A stretch of 64,000 nt of DNA, taken from assembly GCF_003014735.1 (NCBI RefSeq), contig NZ_PYAX01000018.1:62001-126000 (forward strand), given 5' to 3'. Below are positions 10,301 to 18,144 of the stretch, piece after piece; the first letter of the stretch is position 1, and each line of letters starts with the position of its first letter. Origin of the DNA: Saccharothrix carnea. Lineage in GTDB: Bacteria; Actinomycetota; Actinomycetes; Mycobacteriales; Pseudonocardiaceae. The notes beneath the pieces are model-generated. The model was not told where the DNA came from. It searched no databases and saw only the letters and a program-made list of their open reading frames with translations. A program made the translations under genes and the position numbers.

Positions 10301-12137
10301 CGGACGGCGCGAACCCCCAGCGGTGCCGGGCGTCGGCCGGGATGCGGGACAGGTGCTCGGCGAGCACGCCGTCCGGGCCGACCACGACGAACGTCTCGCC
10401 GCAGCGCAGCACCAGGGCGGGCCAGCCCTCGCCGCACACCACCACGCTGTTGTCCTTGGGCGTGCCTGCCGACCGGAGCCGTTCGACGGCCTCCTCCAGC
10501 GCGGGCCACCCCAGCTCGTCCAGCAGTCCCGCGCGCAGCGTCGTGTGCAGGGCGGCGGCGACATCGGTGCGGGCCAGCGCCTCGGCCACGTCGGGCACGT
10601 CCACGTACGCCTCGGGCAGCCGCACGACGGCCAGCCGGTCGAGGTGGTCGGCCAGGTCGGGCAGGCCGGTGACGGCGACGCGTCCGGCGTACGAGCTGAT
10701 CCACGAGCCCAGCGCGCTGCGCAGCCCCGGCGTGGCCATGGCGGACGACAGCACGTCCAGGGCGACGGCGTTCTCGCGGATCTTGGAGCGGGCGTGGGCG
10801 ATGAACCCGTCGCCGAGCCTGCTGCCGAACCGCTCGGACGCGGCCAGCGCGGACAGGTCGCGGCGGCCGGGCGCGTCGTCGGCCAACCACCCGGCGACGT
10901 CGAGGTCGCGACCCCGTGCGCCGTCGTCCGCGATCGGCACGTTCCGCGACACCAGCAGGTCCAGCACGTCCAGGTCGGACTGCCGGTAGTAGCGCAGCGT
11001 GCGGACCGGCAGGCCGTCCGCCACGAGCCGGTCCGCCATCGCCTCGACCAGCTCCAGCAGCCGCACCGACCGCCCGGTGGCGCGCCACCCCGACTCGCGC
11101 ACCGACAGCACCGACGACAGCCACTCGGCCGGGTGCGCCTCCACTTCGTCCGGCCCGATCAGGGCACGGGTGGCGCCGCAGTCGGTCAGGATCTCCAGCC
11201 ACAGGTCGAGCACGGTGTCCGAGTCCGGCACGAACGACAGCAGTCGGCCGCGCACCGCCGCGTCGTCCTTCGCCAGCGCCACCAGCGAACCGCGGTAGGA
11301 CTTCCAGAACGCGCCGCCCGCGCGGCTGATCGCGGAGCTGTCGAGGATCGCGCGCAGCAACCGCCGGTCCTCGGCCGCGAGGTCGCGCTTGGCGGCCTTG
11401 GCCAGCCGCCGCACGTCCTCCGGCATCCCCGTGTACGGCGGCAGGCCACCGCGCGTGCGCTCCACGCACAGCGTGAAGAACAGCTCGTAGGCCGCTTCCG
11501 GCTCGTGCTTGCGGGCCAGGCCCTTGGCGTGCGCGGACAGCGCCTTGGCGGTCAGCGCGCCGGCGAACGCGAACTCCAGGAACACCTCGCGGGTGCGTTC
11601 CGGGTCGACCGCCAGGTCGTGCACCTCCTCCGCCTCGCGGGCCTTGCCGAACATGCTCGCCGCGTAGGAGGTGTTGCCGTGCTGCAGGAAGATCCGCCCG
11701 GCCTGCTCGTAGAACGTGGGCAGGAAGTGCGGTGCGGACCGGCCGAGCATGTCGCCGAGCCTGGTGAAACCGTCCTTCGCCGAACCCGCCTTGGACTTGG
11801 CGGTGCGGGCCAGCCGCTCGACGTCCTTGACCAGGTTGAGCGCGTGGTGGGCGTTGGCCGGGTCGTTCACCAGCGCCCACGCGGGGAAGCCGAGCGCGCT
11901 GCGCTTGCCGGTGCCGACCTCGGCGACCCGTGACGGCGCCTCGAACCCGAGGTACTCGCAGGTCAGGTCCTCGGCGCGGCCGAGCACGGCGGGCACCAGC
12001 CGGACCACGACCTGGCCGTCCAGGCCTTCATGGGTGTAGTGGCGGGCGGTGACGGTGTCGCGGTCCTCGCCGACGTCGGCGGTGCCGGGCAGCACGGCGC
12101 CGGCCGCGATCAGGGCCTTCGGGCTCAGGTCGTTCAC
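7323..12137 (-). CDS. Very large protein of unknown function in yeh-like operon
   Basis: The 1604-residue product starts at GTG 12137, overlapping the upstream stop as GTGA. The frame remains open to 12278 but that part overlaps the previous gene. I recognise no catalytic motif. The N-terminal 350 residues look alpha-helical and repeat-like (NPANAHHALNLVKDVERLAR, FLPTFYEQAGRIFLQHGNTS). The middle (about 600-800) contains beta-rich segments around WFDGVLLVRWQGPDGELAYW and GDDNRGYYRHDTP that could be propeller-like. The C-terminal third is again helical. Position and size suggest it replaces the bulk of E. coli MolR (WGR plus DUF4132), but I cannot see a WGR domain, so this is inference from synteny. 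It overlaps the AAA+ gene by 4 bp and may be its client or scaffold. Confidence 0.7.
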   Translation of the reverse strand: MNDLSPKALIAAGAVLPGTADVGEDRDTVTARHYTHEGLDGQVVVRLVPAVLGRAEDLTCEYLGFEAPSRVAEVGTGKRSALGFPAWALVNDPANAHHALNLVKDVERLARTAKSKAGSAKDGFTRLGDMLGRSAPHFLPTFYEQAGRIFLQHGNTSYAASMFGKAREAEEVHDLAVDPERTREVFLEFAFAGALTAKALSAHAKGLARKHEPEAAYELFFTLCVERTRGGLPPYTGMPEDVRRLAKAAKRDLAAEDRRLLRAILDSSAISRAGGAFWKSYRGSLVALAKDDAAVRGRLLSFVPDSDTVLDLWLEILTDCGATRALIGPDEVEAHPAEWLSSVLSVRESGWRATGRSVRLLELVEAMADRLVADGLPVRTLRYYRQSDLDVLDLLVSRNVPIADDGARGRDLDVAGWLADDAPGRRDLSALAASERFGSRLGDGFIAHARSKIRENAVALDVLSSAMATPGLRSALGSWISSYAGRVAVTGLPDLADHLDRLAVVRLPEAYVDVPDVAEALARTDVAAALHTTLRAGLLDELGWPALEEAVERLRSAGTPKDNSVVVCGEGWPALVLRCGETFVVVGPDGVLAEHLSRIPADARHRWGFAPSASWFDGVLLVRWQGPDGELAYWSDAPDHVFEIGDDNRGYYRHDTPAASIALPGGGRFAGGRAVHPGDTVVPRPSEAHGDGAAVWTGLWHDHAWRWFEVDPATGQRGRASLPRFVEDFAADGATLVLGSCDLRPAAPGTGDSPLGAADGLHGWRVRREEDGSHVGEGVDGRRVRLADCPIGVLRLPGGAEVALTGGRASMVLFDPQGTRLAALSAAERHPRYATGTPFVPPLDWWHLLRPRDEAGSAALRGVTREAVDRMLAAAREEGPDKRTIRERLTALVKGERGGLAGVVAAALPGLTHPALISGVVDLVRRAAELERSYRGYAEIAAAAREVDPVLAPTGPDVTEDQVNAALNWFGGYRSYHSRGPVPTPLPALIAALAEAVERPEGRALPQSNAPRWFDVLPHLAALAHRAASPLTPDEERAALALVLRSVADGGLADGEGHWRTVGVVVHKGQTNPKDRVTPVRDGFIALFETRWRNDPGSRFDGVQFSRTPGVFDLPEDWHVETDQEVRTAFGAERVARFLDVLAERGPAPWFPEAVPALVERTGLGTAEATLLLAGLPGVDRRDANFLATADRHLLGLSAAGAKAAKERFRGLADWFRLRLIAAAVPADPADLWTAGPDVAAVADVWTAEFGRRTAVPDDVLVDAAKLLNLRNAGESLTGVLNPDSTPWLTVDAEFTFTGTALKARHPEGFDRLALWAVPQALLWLANRLPIGSPLRARLPESLALARQRVAHPGFAVDLGSWVSVEKLSALLGTDVPADGGVYTYRDWLELARAGDEYCRLVARPGLVGPADRDLFAAVVALTGARDVPRMLDRLADDRLTALCAVPAPEGVDPAAYHQDPTVSVPALVAEVATRFDLTEDAAALYLQLLALPDPTDANVARWTGWKPARLREARAALARTDLVLTAKRARAGRSLFLPGGWLALSSPHLPLEQWKTPMFDYTPGTAGVIVPPEPVADLFARAWQRVLDGDAPAYEELKTGGRR

Positions 12138-13036
12138 GCCACCACCGCTTCCTCGACGACGCGACCGGCGTGGATCGCCGCCGCCATGCGCATGCCCTCG
12201 GACCAGGCGACCGGTCCGACGTCGGCGAGCGGTAGCGCGGTTCCGTCCTCCAGCGACCAGGTCAGGTCGCCGGTCCACGCCTCGGACTCGGGGTAGTCGG
12301 AGCCGAGCCAGAAGCGGGCCTCCACCACCCGGCCGTCCTCGAACGCGGAGTAGACCGCGTCGCCGCCGCGCACCGGGTAGCCGAGCGTGCGGCAGCGGCT
12401 CAGCGCGTGGTTGAGCTGCTCGAACTTGCCGCCGGCGTAGTCGCCCACCGAGGTCTTGCCCGTCAGCCCGGCGGGCTTGGCGAACGTCTGCCGGAACAGC
12501 TGTTGCACCTTCTGCTCGACGCCCAGCTCCGCGCCGAACTCGCGCAGCTCCTCCAGGTCGTCCAGCAGCACCGGGTGCGGTATGCCGACCACCTCGGGCT
12601 TGAGCCGGCGCGTGTCGCCGTCGAGGGTGACCACGCCCAGCCCCCGTTCGGGATCGGCGTCACGCAGGAAGCCGGTCTCCGCGCCCGTGCCGTCGTCGGC
12701 CGTGACGACGAGGTCGCGCAACGCGTCGGCCCACGCGGCGTCCGCCCAGACCTCGGCGATCAGTGCCGCGGGCACCGGCAGCGAGCGGACCATCCACCCG
12801 TCCACGGCGGCCAGGCACTCGGCCCGGTGCCGGGTCAGCCACTCGGCGAGCTGCCGCAACTGCACGACCCTCGGGTCGTCCTTGAGCGATGCGGGCACCG
12901 AGGAGAGGAGCTTGCCCTTGCCGTTGCGGCACTGGACGCGCCCGTTGTCCCCGAGCCGCACCTGGTACCCGGAAGCGCGCCCGGATTGGGATTGGGCATC
13001 GAGCCAGCCCACGGTGTCCTCCTGCGAGTCGTTCAC
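12134..13036 (-). CDS. DUF4132-like protein, first gene of yeh-like operon
   Basis: This 300-residue protein begins at GTG 13036 and heads the five-gene overlapping series. Residues about 150-190 (HPVLLDDLEELREFGAELG followed by a QLFRQTFAKP segment) match the pattern I know from DUF4132, the C-terminal module of E. coli MolR. The N-terminal 60 residues (LDAQSQSGRASGYQVRLGDN) form a small domain I cannot name. The stop overlaps the GTG start of the 1604-residue gene by 4 bp. A split MolR (short DUF4132 protein plus a very large partner) is the simplest reading, at moderate confidence. No function is established for DUF4132. Confidence 0.65.
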   Translation of the reverse strand: MNDSQEDTVGWLDAQSQSGRASGYQVRLGDNGRVQCRNGKGKLLSSVPASLKDDPRVVQLRQLAEWLTRHRAECLAAVDGWMVRSLPVPAALIAEVWADAAWADALRDLVVTADDGTGAETGFLRDADPERGLGVVTLDGDTRRLKPEVVGIPHPVLLDDLEELREFGAELGVEQKVQQLFRQTFAKPAGLTGKTSVGDYAGGKFEQLNHALSRCRTLGYPVRGGDAVYSAFEDGRVVEARFWLGSDYPESEAWTGDLTWSLEDGTALPLADVGPVAWSEGMRMAAAIHAGRVVEEAVVA

Positions 13037-13594
13037 GACGGTTGGCGGGGAGGTTAGCGAGGGGGTCCGACAAAACGATCAGTTCGGCCGGTTCGTCGCC
13101 TCGCCGTGACCAGCGGCGGGACACCCGAGGGCCGGCTCTTACCTCAAGCCTTGCCCAAATCAGGTGCGAATGTGACTGGCGTCTCCCTAGCCTTTCCCCC
13201 ATGAGACTGCTGCTGTGGATCGCACTCACGTGCGCACTGGCGGTCGAGGGGGCCATGGTTCTTCCGCTGTTGGCGGGTATGGCGCTCGTCGGCTGTGCCG
13301 AGGTGCGACACCGGACCGCCCGGCCGTGCGCGCGGGTGCGCCATGATCTTTTCACCGGTTGACCGAAATAGTTGCGACCAATAGAGACGACCGATTTCGT
13401 GCGTAGTGTGGCGCACGTTACTTGACCTGTCCGGTGACGAGCGGTTTTACTGCGGTCGCGCATTCGCCCTACTGACCGGTAGGCGATCTTCGCGTGACCG
13501 AATCGAGGGCGGGCACGCCCATTGTCCCCTGTTGTGGGTAGACATTGTCGTCGTGATCGACAGTGGGTGCCGCCTGCCGTACCGGGAGTCCGGC
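13037..13594. other. Intergenic region with promoters and one possible small ORF
   Basis: This 558-bp divergent region separates the yeh-like operon (minus) from the secreted glycosidase-like gene (plus), so it should hold both promoters. It is less GC-rich than its surroundings between about 13340 and 13420. A weak promoter-like pair lies there, TTGACC from 13360 followed 17 bp later by TAGAGA. Apart from a possible 53-codon ORF at 13201-13362 I see no gene, strong hairpin or long repeat. Confidence 0.4.
13201..13362 (+). CDS. Possible small membrane protein
   Basis: An ATG at 13201 opens a 53-residue frame beginning MRLLLWIALTCALAVEGAMV. Residues 3-32 are strongly hydrophobic and are followed by a basic, Arg-rich tail ending HDLFTG. 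This could be a one- or two-helix membrane peptide. No clear Shine-Dalgarno precedes the ATG; the sequence CTAGCCTTTCCCCC just upstream leaves room for a leaderless transcript. It is not similar to anything I recognise, and GC-rich DNA gives chance ORFs of this size, so the call is weak. Confidence 0.3.
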   Translation: MRLLLWIALTCALAVEGAMVLPLLAGMALVGCAEVRHRTARPCARVRHDLFTG

Positions 13595-14893
13595 ATGTCC
13601 CTGTTCAAACGGAATGACCGCGTCCGACACCGGCTTGCGCGCCGCGGCCGAACCCGCATACTGCTCTCCGTCGTGGCCGGTGTCACCGCGGCGACCGCGT
13701 TGGTCGCACCGTCCGGCGCGACGGGCACGACCGGCGCGGCCGGTGCGGCCGACCAGGAGGTCACGGGAGGTGGGCGGGTGCAGTCCTTCTGGCTGCACAT
13801 GAACTCCACCCCCGTCTCCGACGAGGTGCTGGCCACCGAGGCGCGCCGCCGCGCCTACATCGTGCTGAACGCCTGGGAAGGCGCGCTGATCCCGAAGCTG
13901 AAGGCGGCGAACCCGGCCGTCCAGGTTTTCGTCTACAAGGACTTGTCGTCCACGCGCTCGTACGCGTGCCGTGACGGGGTGGACGACGCGCAGTTGCCGG
14001 CGGGTGTCGGCTATTGCCAGGCGGAAAAGGACCACCCGGAGTGGTTCCTGCTCGACCCGAACGGCCGCCGGTTCGAGTACGGCGGCTATTCCGGCCACTG
14101 GCAGATGGATGTCGGCAACACCGCCTACCAGGACGCGTGGGCGGCGAACGTGATCGAGAGCAGCACCGCGGCCGGATTCGACGGCGTGTTCATGGACAAC
14201 GCGCTGTTCCCGTGCGACGCCTATCACGAGGGCGTGTGCCCGGCGAAGTACCCGACCGACGCGGCGTTGCAGGACGCGTACAAGTCGATGTTGGCCAACA
14301 CCCGGGACGACTTCGTCGCGGCCGGGTTGAAGACGGTGGCGAACCTGTCCAACGCGCGACTGCACGCGGGCGCGTGGGACGCCTACACCGAGCACCTCGA
14401 CGGCGGTTTCGACGAGTGGTGGCTGACGTTCGACGACACCAACCTGCTCTCGGAGTACCCCGAGGGGTGGAGCAGGCAGGTCGCCGAGATCGCGGCGAAC
14501 GAGGCCAGGGGCAAGATCACCTGGGTGCAGCCGCACCACACCGCCGGCGCGGACCGGCCGTACCGGTTCGCGCTCGCCAGCTACCTGCTGGCGGCGGGTG
14601 ATCGGGCCGCGATCGCGAGCATCGACCAGACCGACGGCTACGGCGACCCGACGCCGTGGCGCGCCGAGTACGACTGGGACCTCGGCACGCCGTCCGGGCC
14701 GTACCGGTCCGCGGGCACGAACATCTTCGTCCGCGACTTCGCGTGCGGCACGGTCGTGGTCAACGCCAACCGCACCGACAGCAAGTCCGTCACCGTGCCG
14801 CTGGACGGCGGGCACGTGAACGAGCGCGGCACGCAGGTCACGTCGGTCTCACTGGCCGGCACCTCCGGCGCCGTCCTCCGCAAGGCCTGCTGA
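13595..14893 (+). CDS. Secreted putative glycoside hydrolase (GHL15-like, TIM-barrel)
   Basis: The ATG at 13595 is preceded by GGGAG with 6-nt spacing, giving 432 residues; an in-frame extension to 13406 has no such site. An Arg-rich N-terminus and hydrophobic stretch (TRILLSVVAGVTAATALVAP) form a signal peptide. The body has barrel-like motifs: QSFWLHMNS, IVLNAWEG, VFVYKDLSS, HWQMDVGNTAYQDAW, GFDGVFMDNALFPCD and DGGFDEWWLTFDD. This pattern resembles the 'hypothetical glycosyl hydrolase family 15' domain. Asp in FMDN and Glu in FDEWW are plausible catalytic residues. The substrate is unknown. The last 45 bp overlap, tail to tail, the 3' end of the histidine kinase gene on the other strand. 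Confidence 0.7.
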   Translation: MSLFKRNDRVRHRLARRGRTRILLSVVAGVTAATALVAPSGATGTTGAAGAADQEVTGGGRVQSFWLHMNSTPVSDEVLATEARRRAYIVLNAWEGALIPKLKAANPAVQVFVYKDLSSTRSYACRDGVDDAQLPAGVGYCQAEKDHPEWFLLDPNGRRFEYGGYSGHWQMDVGNTAYQDAWAANVIESSTAAGFDGVFMDNALFPCDAYHEGVCPAKYPTDAALQDAYKSMLANTRDDFVAAGLKTVANLSNARLHAGAWDAYTEHLDGGFDEWWLTFDDTNLLSEYPEGWSRQVAEIAANEARGKITWVQPHHTAGADRPYRFALASYLLAAGDRAAIASIDQTDGYGDPTPWRAEYDWDLGTPSGPYRSAGTNIFVRDFACGTVVVNANRTDSKSVTVPLDGGHVNERGTQVTSVSLAGTSGAVLRKAC

Positions 14894-16312
14894 CGGCGCG
14901 GTCAGCGGCAGGTGGACCCGGAAGCGGGTGTCACCGGGCTCGGAGTCCACGCGGATGTCGCCGTGGTGGCGGTCGACCACGATCCGCCACGAGATGTCCA
15001 GCCCGAGCCCGGTGCCCTCGCCGACCGCCTTGGTGGTGAAGAACGGTTCGAAGATGCGCCCCTTCACCTCCGCCGGGATGCCCGCGCCGGTGTCGGCGAC
15101 CTCCACCACCAGGTCGTCACCGGCGCGGGACGTGCGGACGGTCAGCGTGCCGTCGCCCTCCATCGCGGCCACGGCGTTGTCCACCAGGTTCGTCCACACC
15201 TGGTTGAGCTCGGCCGGGTAGGCGGGCAGCGGCGGCAGGGAGCGGTCGTAGTCCTTGACCACGCGCACGCCGTCGCCGAGCTTGCCGCCGAGCATCACGA
15301 GCGTGGAGTCGAGCAGTTCGTGCACGTCGACCACCTGGTACGGCGCCCGGTCGACCTGCGAGTACTGCTTGGCCGCGCCGACCAGCGTGGACACCCTGGT
15401 GGTGGCGTCCTCGATCTCGTTCATCAACGTCTCGGTCTCGACCGTGTAGGCCAGCCAGCGCACGGCGGCCTCGGTGGCGGTCTGCGGGCACACCGCCGCC
15501 GCCCGGTCCAGCCACTCGACGTCGAGCCCGCCCGCGACCAGCACGGGCGCCAGGTCCCACCCTCCCGCCACGCCGTGCGCGTCCAGCCAGTCGGCGACCT
15601 CGTCCTCCAGGTCGGCGGTCTGCATCGGACCCAGCTTCGGCGCCTTCGCCACCTGCTCGACCGCGCTCTCCTGCAGCTCCACCAAGACCGGCAGGGTGGC
15701 CGGGTCGATCGAACCGCTCGCCAGCAGCGCCAGCTTGTGCCGCATCCCGGCCACCCGCTCGCGCAGCGCGCCGGTGGCCCGCACCGCCGCCGCGGCCGGG
15801 TTGTTCAGCTCGTGGGTCAGCCCGGCCGACAGCGAGCCGAGCGCGAGCAGCCGTTCCCGCTGGCTGACGATCCGCTCGGTGTTGCGCATGCCGAAGAACA
15901 GGCCCTCCAGCAGGTGGATCGCCATCGGGAACCACGAGCGGAACATCGCGCCGAAGTCGTGCGCGGGCAACTGGTACAGCCGCAGGTCGGTCACCGCGTC
16001 GGCGGTCATCTGGTAAACCGTCCTGGCCTCCGCGTCGGCGCCGAGGTAAGCCTGGGTGGCACCGAAGTACGCGCCGCGGTGGTCGGTTCGGTTGGTCTCC
16101 ACGCGCTGGCCGCCGATGACGCGGCTGAGCGCGACCGTGCCGTCCAGCAGCACGAAGAAGCACGTCGCGGGCTGCCCTTCGCGCAACACCTGCGTGCCGG
16201 CCGCGTGCGTCTCGACCTGGCCGTGCGCGACGAGCCACGCCAGCTGGTCCTCCGAGAGGTGCTCGAACAGGAACAGGCCGCGCAGGTCGTCGACCGTCAG
16301 GTTCTCCATCAC
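14849..16312 (-). CDS. Histidine kinase with N-terminal cyclic-nucleotide-binding domain
   Basis: The 487-residue soluble sensor has a cNMP-binding-like domain in residues about 1-135 (LREGQPATCFFVLLDGTVALSR). Next come a phospho-acceptor helix (SAGLTHELNNPAAAA) and an HATPase module with N box (NQVWTNLVDNAVAAME), G1 (ADTGAGIP), F box (IFEPFFTTK) and G2 (GEGTGLGLD). No membrane segment is seen, so it should sense a cytosolic signal. The start is GTG 16312 (overlap GTGA) or ATG 16309 (overlap TGATG) with the stop of the upstream response-regulator fusion, so the two are co-translated and should form a cognate pair. The 3' end overlaps the convergent glycosidase-like gene by 45 bp. Confidence 0.85.
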   Translation of the reverse strand: MMENLTVDDLRGLFLFEHLSEDQLAWLVAHGQVETHAAGTQVLREGQPATCFFVLLDGTVALSRVIGGQRVETNRTDHRGAYFGATQAYLGADAEARTVYQMTADAVTDLRLYQLPAHDFGAMFRSWFPMAIHLLEGLFFGMRNTERIVSQRERLLALGSLSAGLTHELNNPAAAAVRATGALRERVAGMRHKLALLASGSIDPATLPVLVELQESAVEQVAKAPKLGPMQTADLEDEVADWLDAHGVAGGWDLAPVLVAGGLDVEWLDRAAAVCPQTATEAAVRWLAYTVETETLMNEIEDATTRVSTLVGAAKQYSQVDRAPYQVVDVHELLDSTLVMLGGKLGDGVRVVKDYDRSLPPLPAYPAELNQVWTNLVDNAVAAMEGDGTLTVRTSRAGDDLVVEVADTGAGIPAEVKGRIFEPFFTTKAVGEGTGLGLDISWRIVVDRHHGDIRVDSEPGDTRFRVHLPLTAPSAGLAEDGAGGAGQ

Positions 16313-17988
16313 GACCTCTCCAGGTAGCGGTGCACCAGTGACACGGCCATCGCGCCGTCGCCGACCGCCGAGGCGACCCGCTTCACCGAGTCGGCGCGCA
16401 CGTCACCGGCCACGAACACGCCCGGCACGCTCGTCTCCAGGTGGTAGGGCGGCCGGTCGAGGTCCCAGCCCTCGGGCAGCCGGCCGGCGGTGACCAGGTC
16501 CGGTCCGGCGAGCACGAACCCGCGCTCGTCACGGGCCAGTGTGCCCGCGAGCCAGTCGGTGTGCGGCGCGGCGCCGATGAACGCGAACAGCCACGACGTC
16601 GGCACGGTCGTCGTCTCGCCGGTCTTGGTGTGCCGCAAAGTCAGGGTCTCCAGGTGCTCCTCCCCCGTGCCGCCGACGACCTCGGTGCACGTGCGCACCT
16701 CGATGTTGTCCACCCGGGCGAGCTGCTCGACCAGGTAGTGCGACATGGACGTGGCCGGCGAGTCGCCGCGCACCACCAGCACGACGCGGCGGGCGTGCGC
16801 GGCGAAGTACAGCGCCGCCTGGCCCGCCGAGTTGGCGCCGCCGACCAGGTAGACGTCCTGGCCCGCGCAGCCGGGTCCTTCGGTGGTGGCCGCGCCGTAG
16901 AACACGCCCCGCCCGGTCAGCCGGTCGAGACCAGGCGCGTCCAGCCTGCGGTAGGACACGCCGGTGGCGAGGACGACGGTGTGCGCGGCCAGCTCGGTGC
17001 CGTCGCCCAGCCGCACCACCCGCGCCGCGCCGCGTGCCTCCAGGCCGACCACGTCGCACGCGGTCAGCACCTCGACGTCGAACTTCAGCGCCTGTCTGCG
17101 GGCCCGGTCGGTCAACTGCTCGCCGGACACGCCGTCCGGGAAGCCGAGGTAGTTCTCGATCCGGCTGCTGGTGCCCGCCTGGCCGCCGGTGGCGCGGCGC
17201 TCGACCAGCACCGTCCGCAGCCCTTCCGACCCGCCGTAGACCGCCGCGCCCAGCCCGGCCGGGCCGCCGCCGACCACGATCAGGTCGTAGAAGTCGGTGG
17301 ACGGCCGCGTGGCCAGGCCGACCCGGGCGGCCAGCTCCGCGTCCGATGGCTCGACCAGCGTCTCGCCGTCCGCGGTGATGACGACGGGCAGCCGCACGCC
17401 GTCCTCGCCGCACGCGGTGAGCAGCCGCCCGGCCTCGGTGTCGCCGTCGTCCAGCGCGTGCCAGCGGAACGGCACGGAGTTGCGGGCCAGGAAGTCGCGC
17501 ACCTCGTAGGACCGCGACGACCACCGGTGCCCGACGACCCGGACCTGCCGGACGGGCCCGCGGTCGGCCGACACCCAGGCGCGCAACAGGTCGTCCAGCA
17601 CCGGGTACAGCTTCTCCTCCGGCGGGTCCCACGGTTTGAGCAGGTAGTGGTCGAGGTCGACGACGTTGATCGCGCGGATCGCCGCGTCGGTGTCGGCGTA
17701 CGCGGTGAGCAGCACCCGCCGTGCCGCGGGGAACAGGTCCATCGCGGCCTCCAGGAACTCGATGCCGCTCATGCCCGGCATCCGGTAGTCGGCCAGCAGC
17801 ACCGCCACCTCCTCGCCGCGCAGCTTGATCTCGCGCACCGCGTCGAGCGCCTGCGCACCGGACTCGGCCCGCACGATCCGGTAGTCCTCGCCGTACTTGC
17901 GGCGCAGGTCGCGCGCCACGGACCGGGACACGCCCGGGTCGTCGTCCACGGTCAGGATCGAGGGCCTCGCGACCTGAGGTGTCGTCAT
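16309..17988 (-). CDS. Response regulator fused to thioredoxin-reductase-like flavoprotein
   Basis: The 559-residue protein starts at ATG 17988. Residues 1-125 are a REC domain with the phospho-acceptor at D67 (VAVLLADYRM) and a conserved Lys in YLLKPWD. Residues about 135-215 resemble a glutaredoxin-like fold (RQVRVVGHRWSSRSYEVRDF) without its cysteines. The rest is a two-nucleotide-binding flavoprotein of the thioredoxin reductase family, with FAD motif IVVGGGPAGLGAA and NADPH motif VYLVGGANSAGQAA. Where TrxR carries CATC this protein has AATT (YGAATTEGPGC), so the classic disulfide centre is absent. It probably uses the REC domain to gate an NAD(P)H-dependent flavin reaction rather than DNA binding. 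It is coupled to the cNMP-domain kinase downstream. Confidence 0.85.
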   Translation of the reverse strand: MTTPQVARPSILTVDDDPGVSRSVARDLRRKYGEDYRIVRAESGAQALDAVREIKLRGEEVAVLLADYRMPGMSGIEFLEAAMDLFPAARRVLLTAYADTDAAIRAINVVDLDHYLLKPWDPPEEKLYPVLDDLLRAWVSADRGPVRQVRVVGHRWSSRSYEVRDFLARNSVPFRWHALDDGDTEAGRLLTACGEDGVRLPVVITADGETLVEPSDAELAARVGLATRPSTDFYDLIVVGGGPAGLGAAVYGGSEGLRTVLVERRATGGQAGTSSRIENYLGFPDGVSGEQLTDRARRQALKFDVEVLTACDVVGLEARGAARVVRLGDGTELAAHTVVLATGVSYRRLDAPGLDRLTGRGVFYGAATTEGPGCAGQDVYLVGGANSAGQAALYFAAHARRVVLVVRGDSPATSMSHYLVEQLARVDNIEVRTCTEVVGGTGEEHLETLTLRHTKTGETTTVPTSWLFAFIGAAPHTDWLAGTLARDERGFVLAGPDLVTAGRLPEGWDLDRPPYHLETSVPGVFVAGDVRADSVKRVASAVGDGAMAVSLVHRYLERS

Positions 17989-18144
17989 GTCCACATTGAA
18001 CCAGTGGCCGGCACCCATTCGCGTTGCCGATGGGTCGGCGCCGGCGCACCCGCAGCGCCGGTCGTGCGAACGTGCCGCCACGTCGGTGTTCACCACCGTT
18101 AACCCCTGGTATATCGGGAGGTCCTGCCCGCGAAGGGGTGTCGG

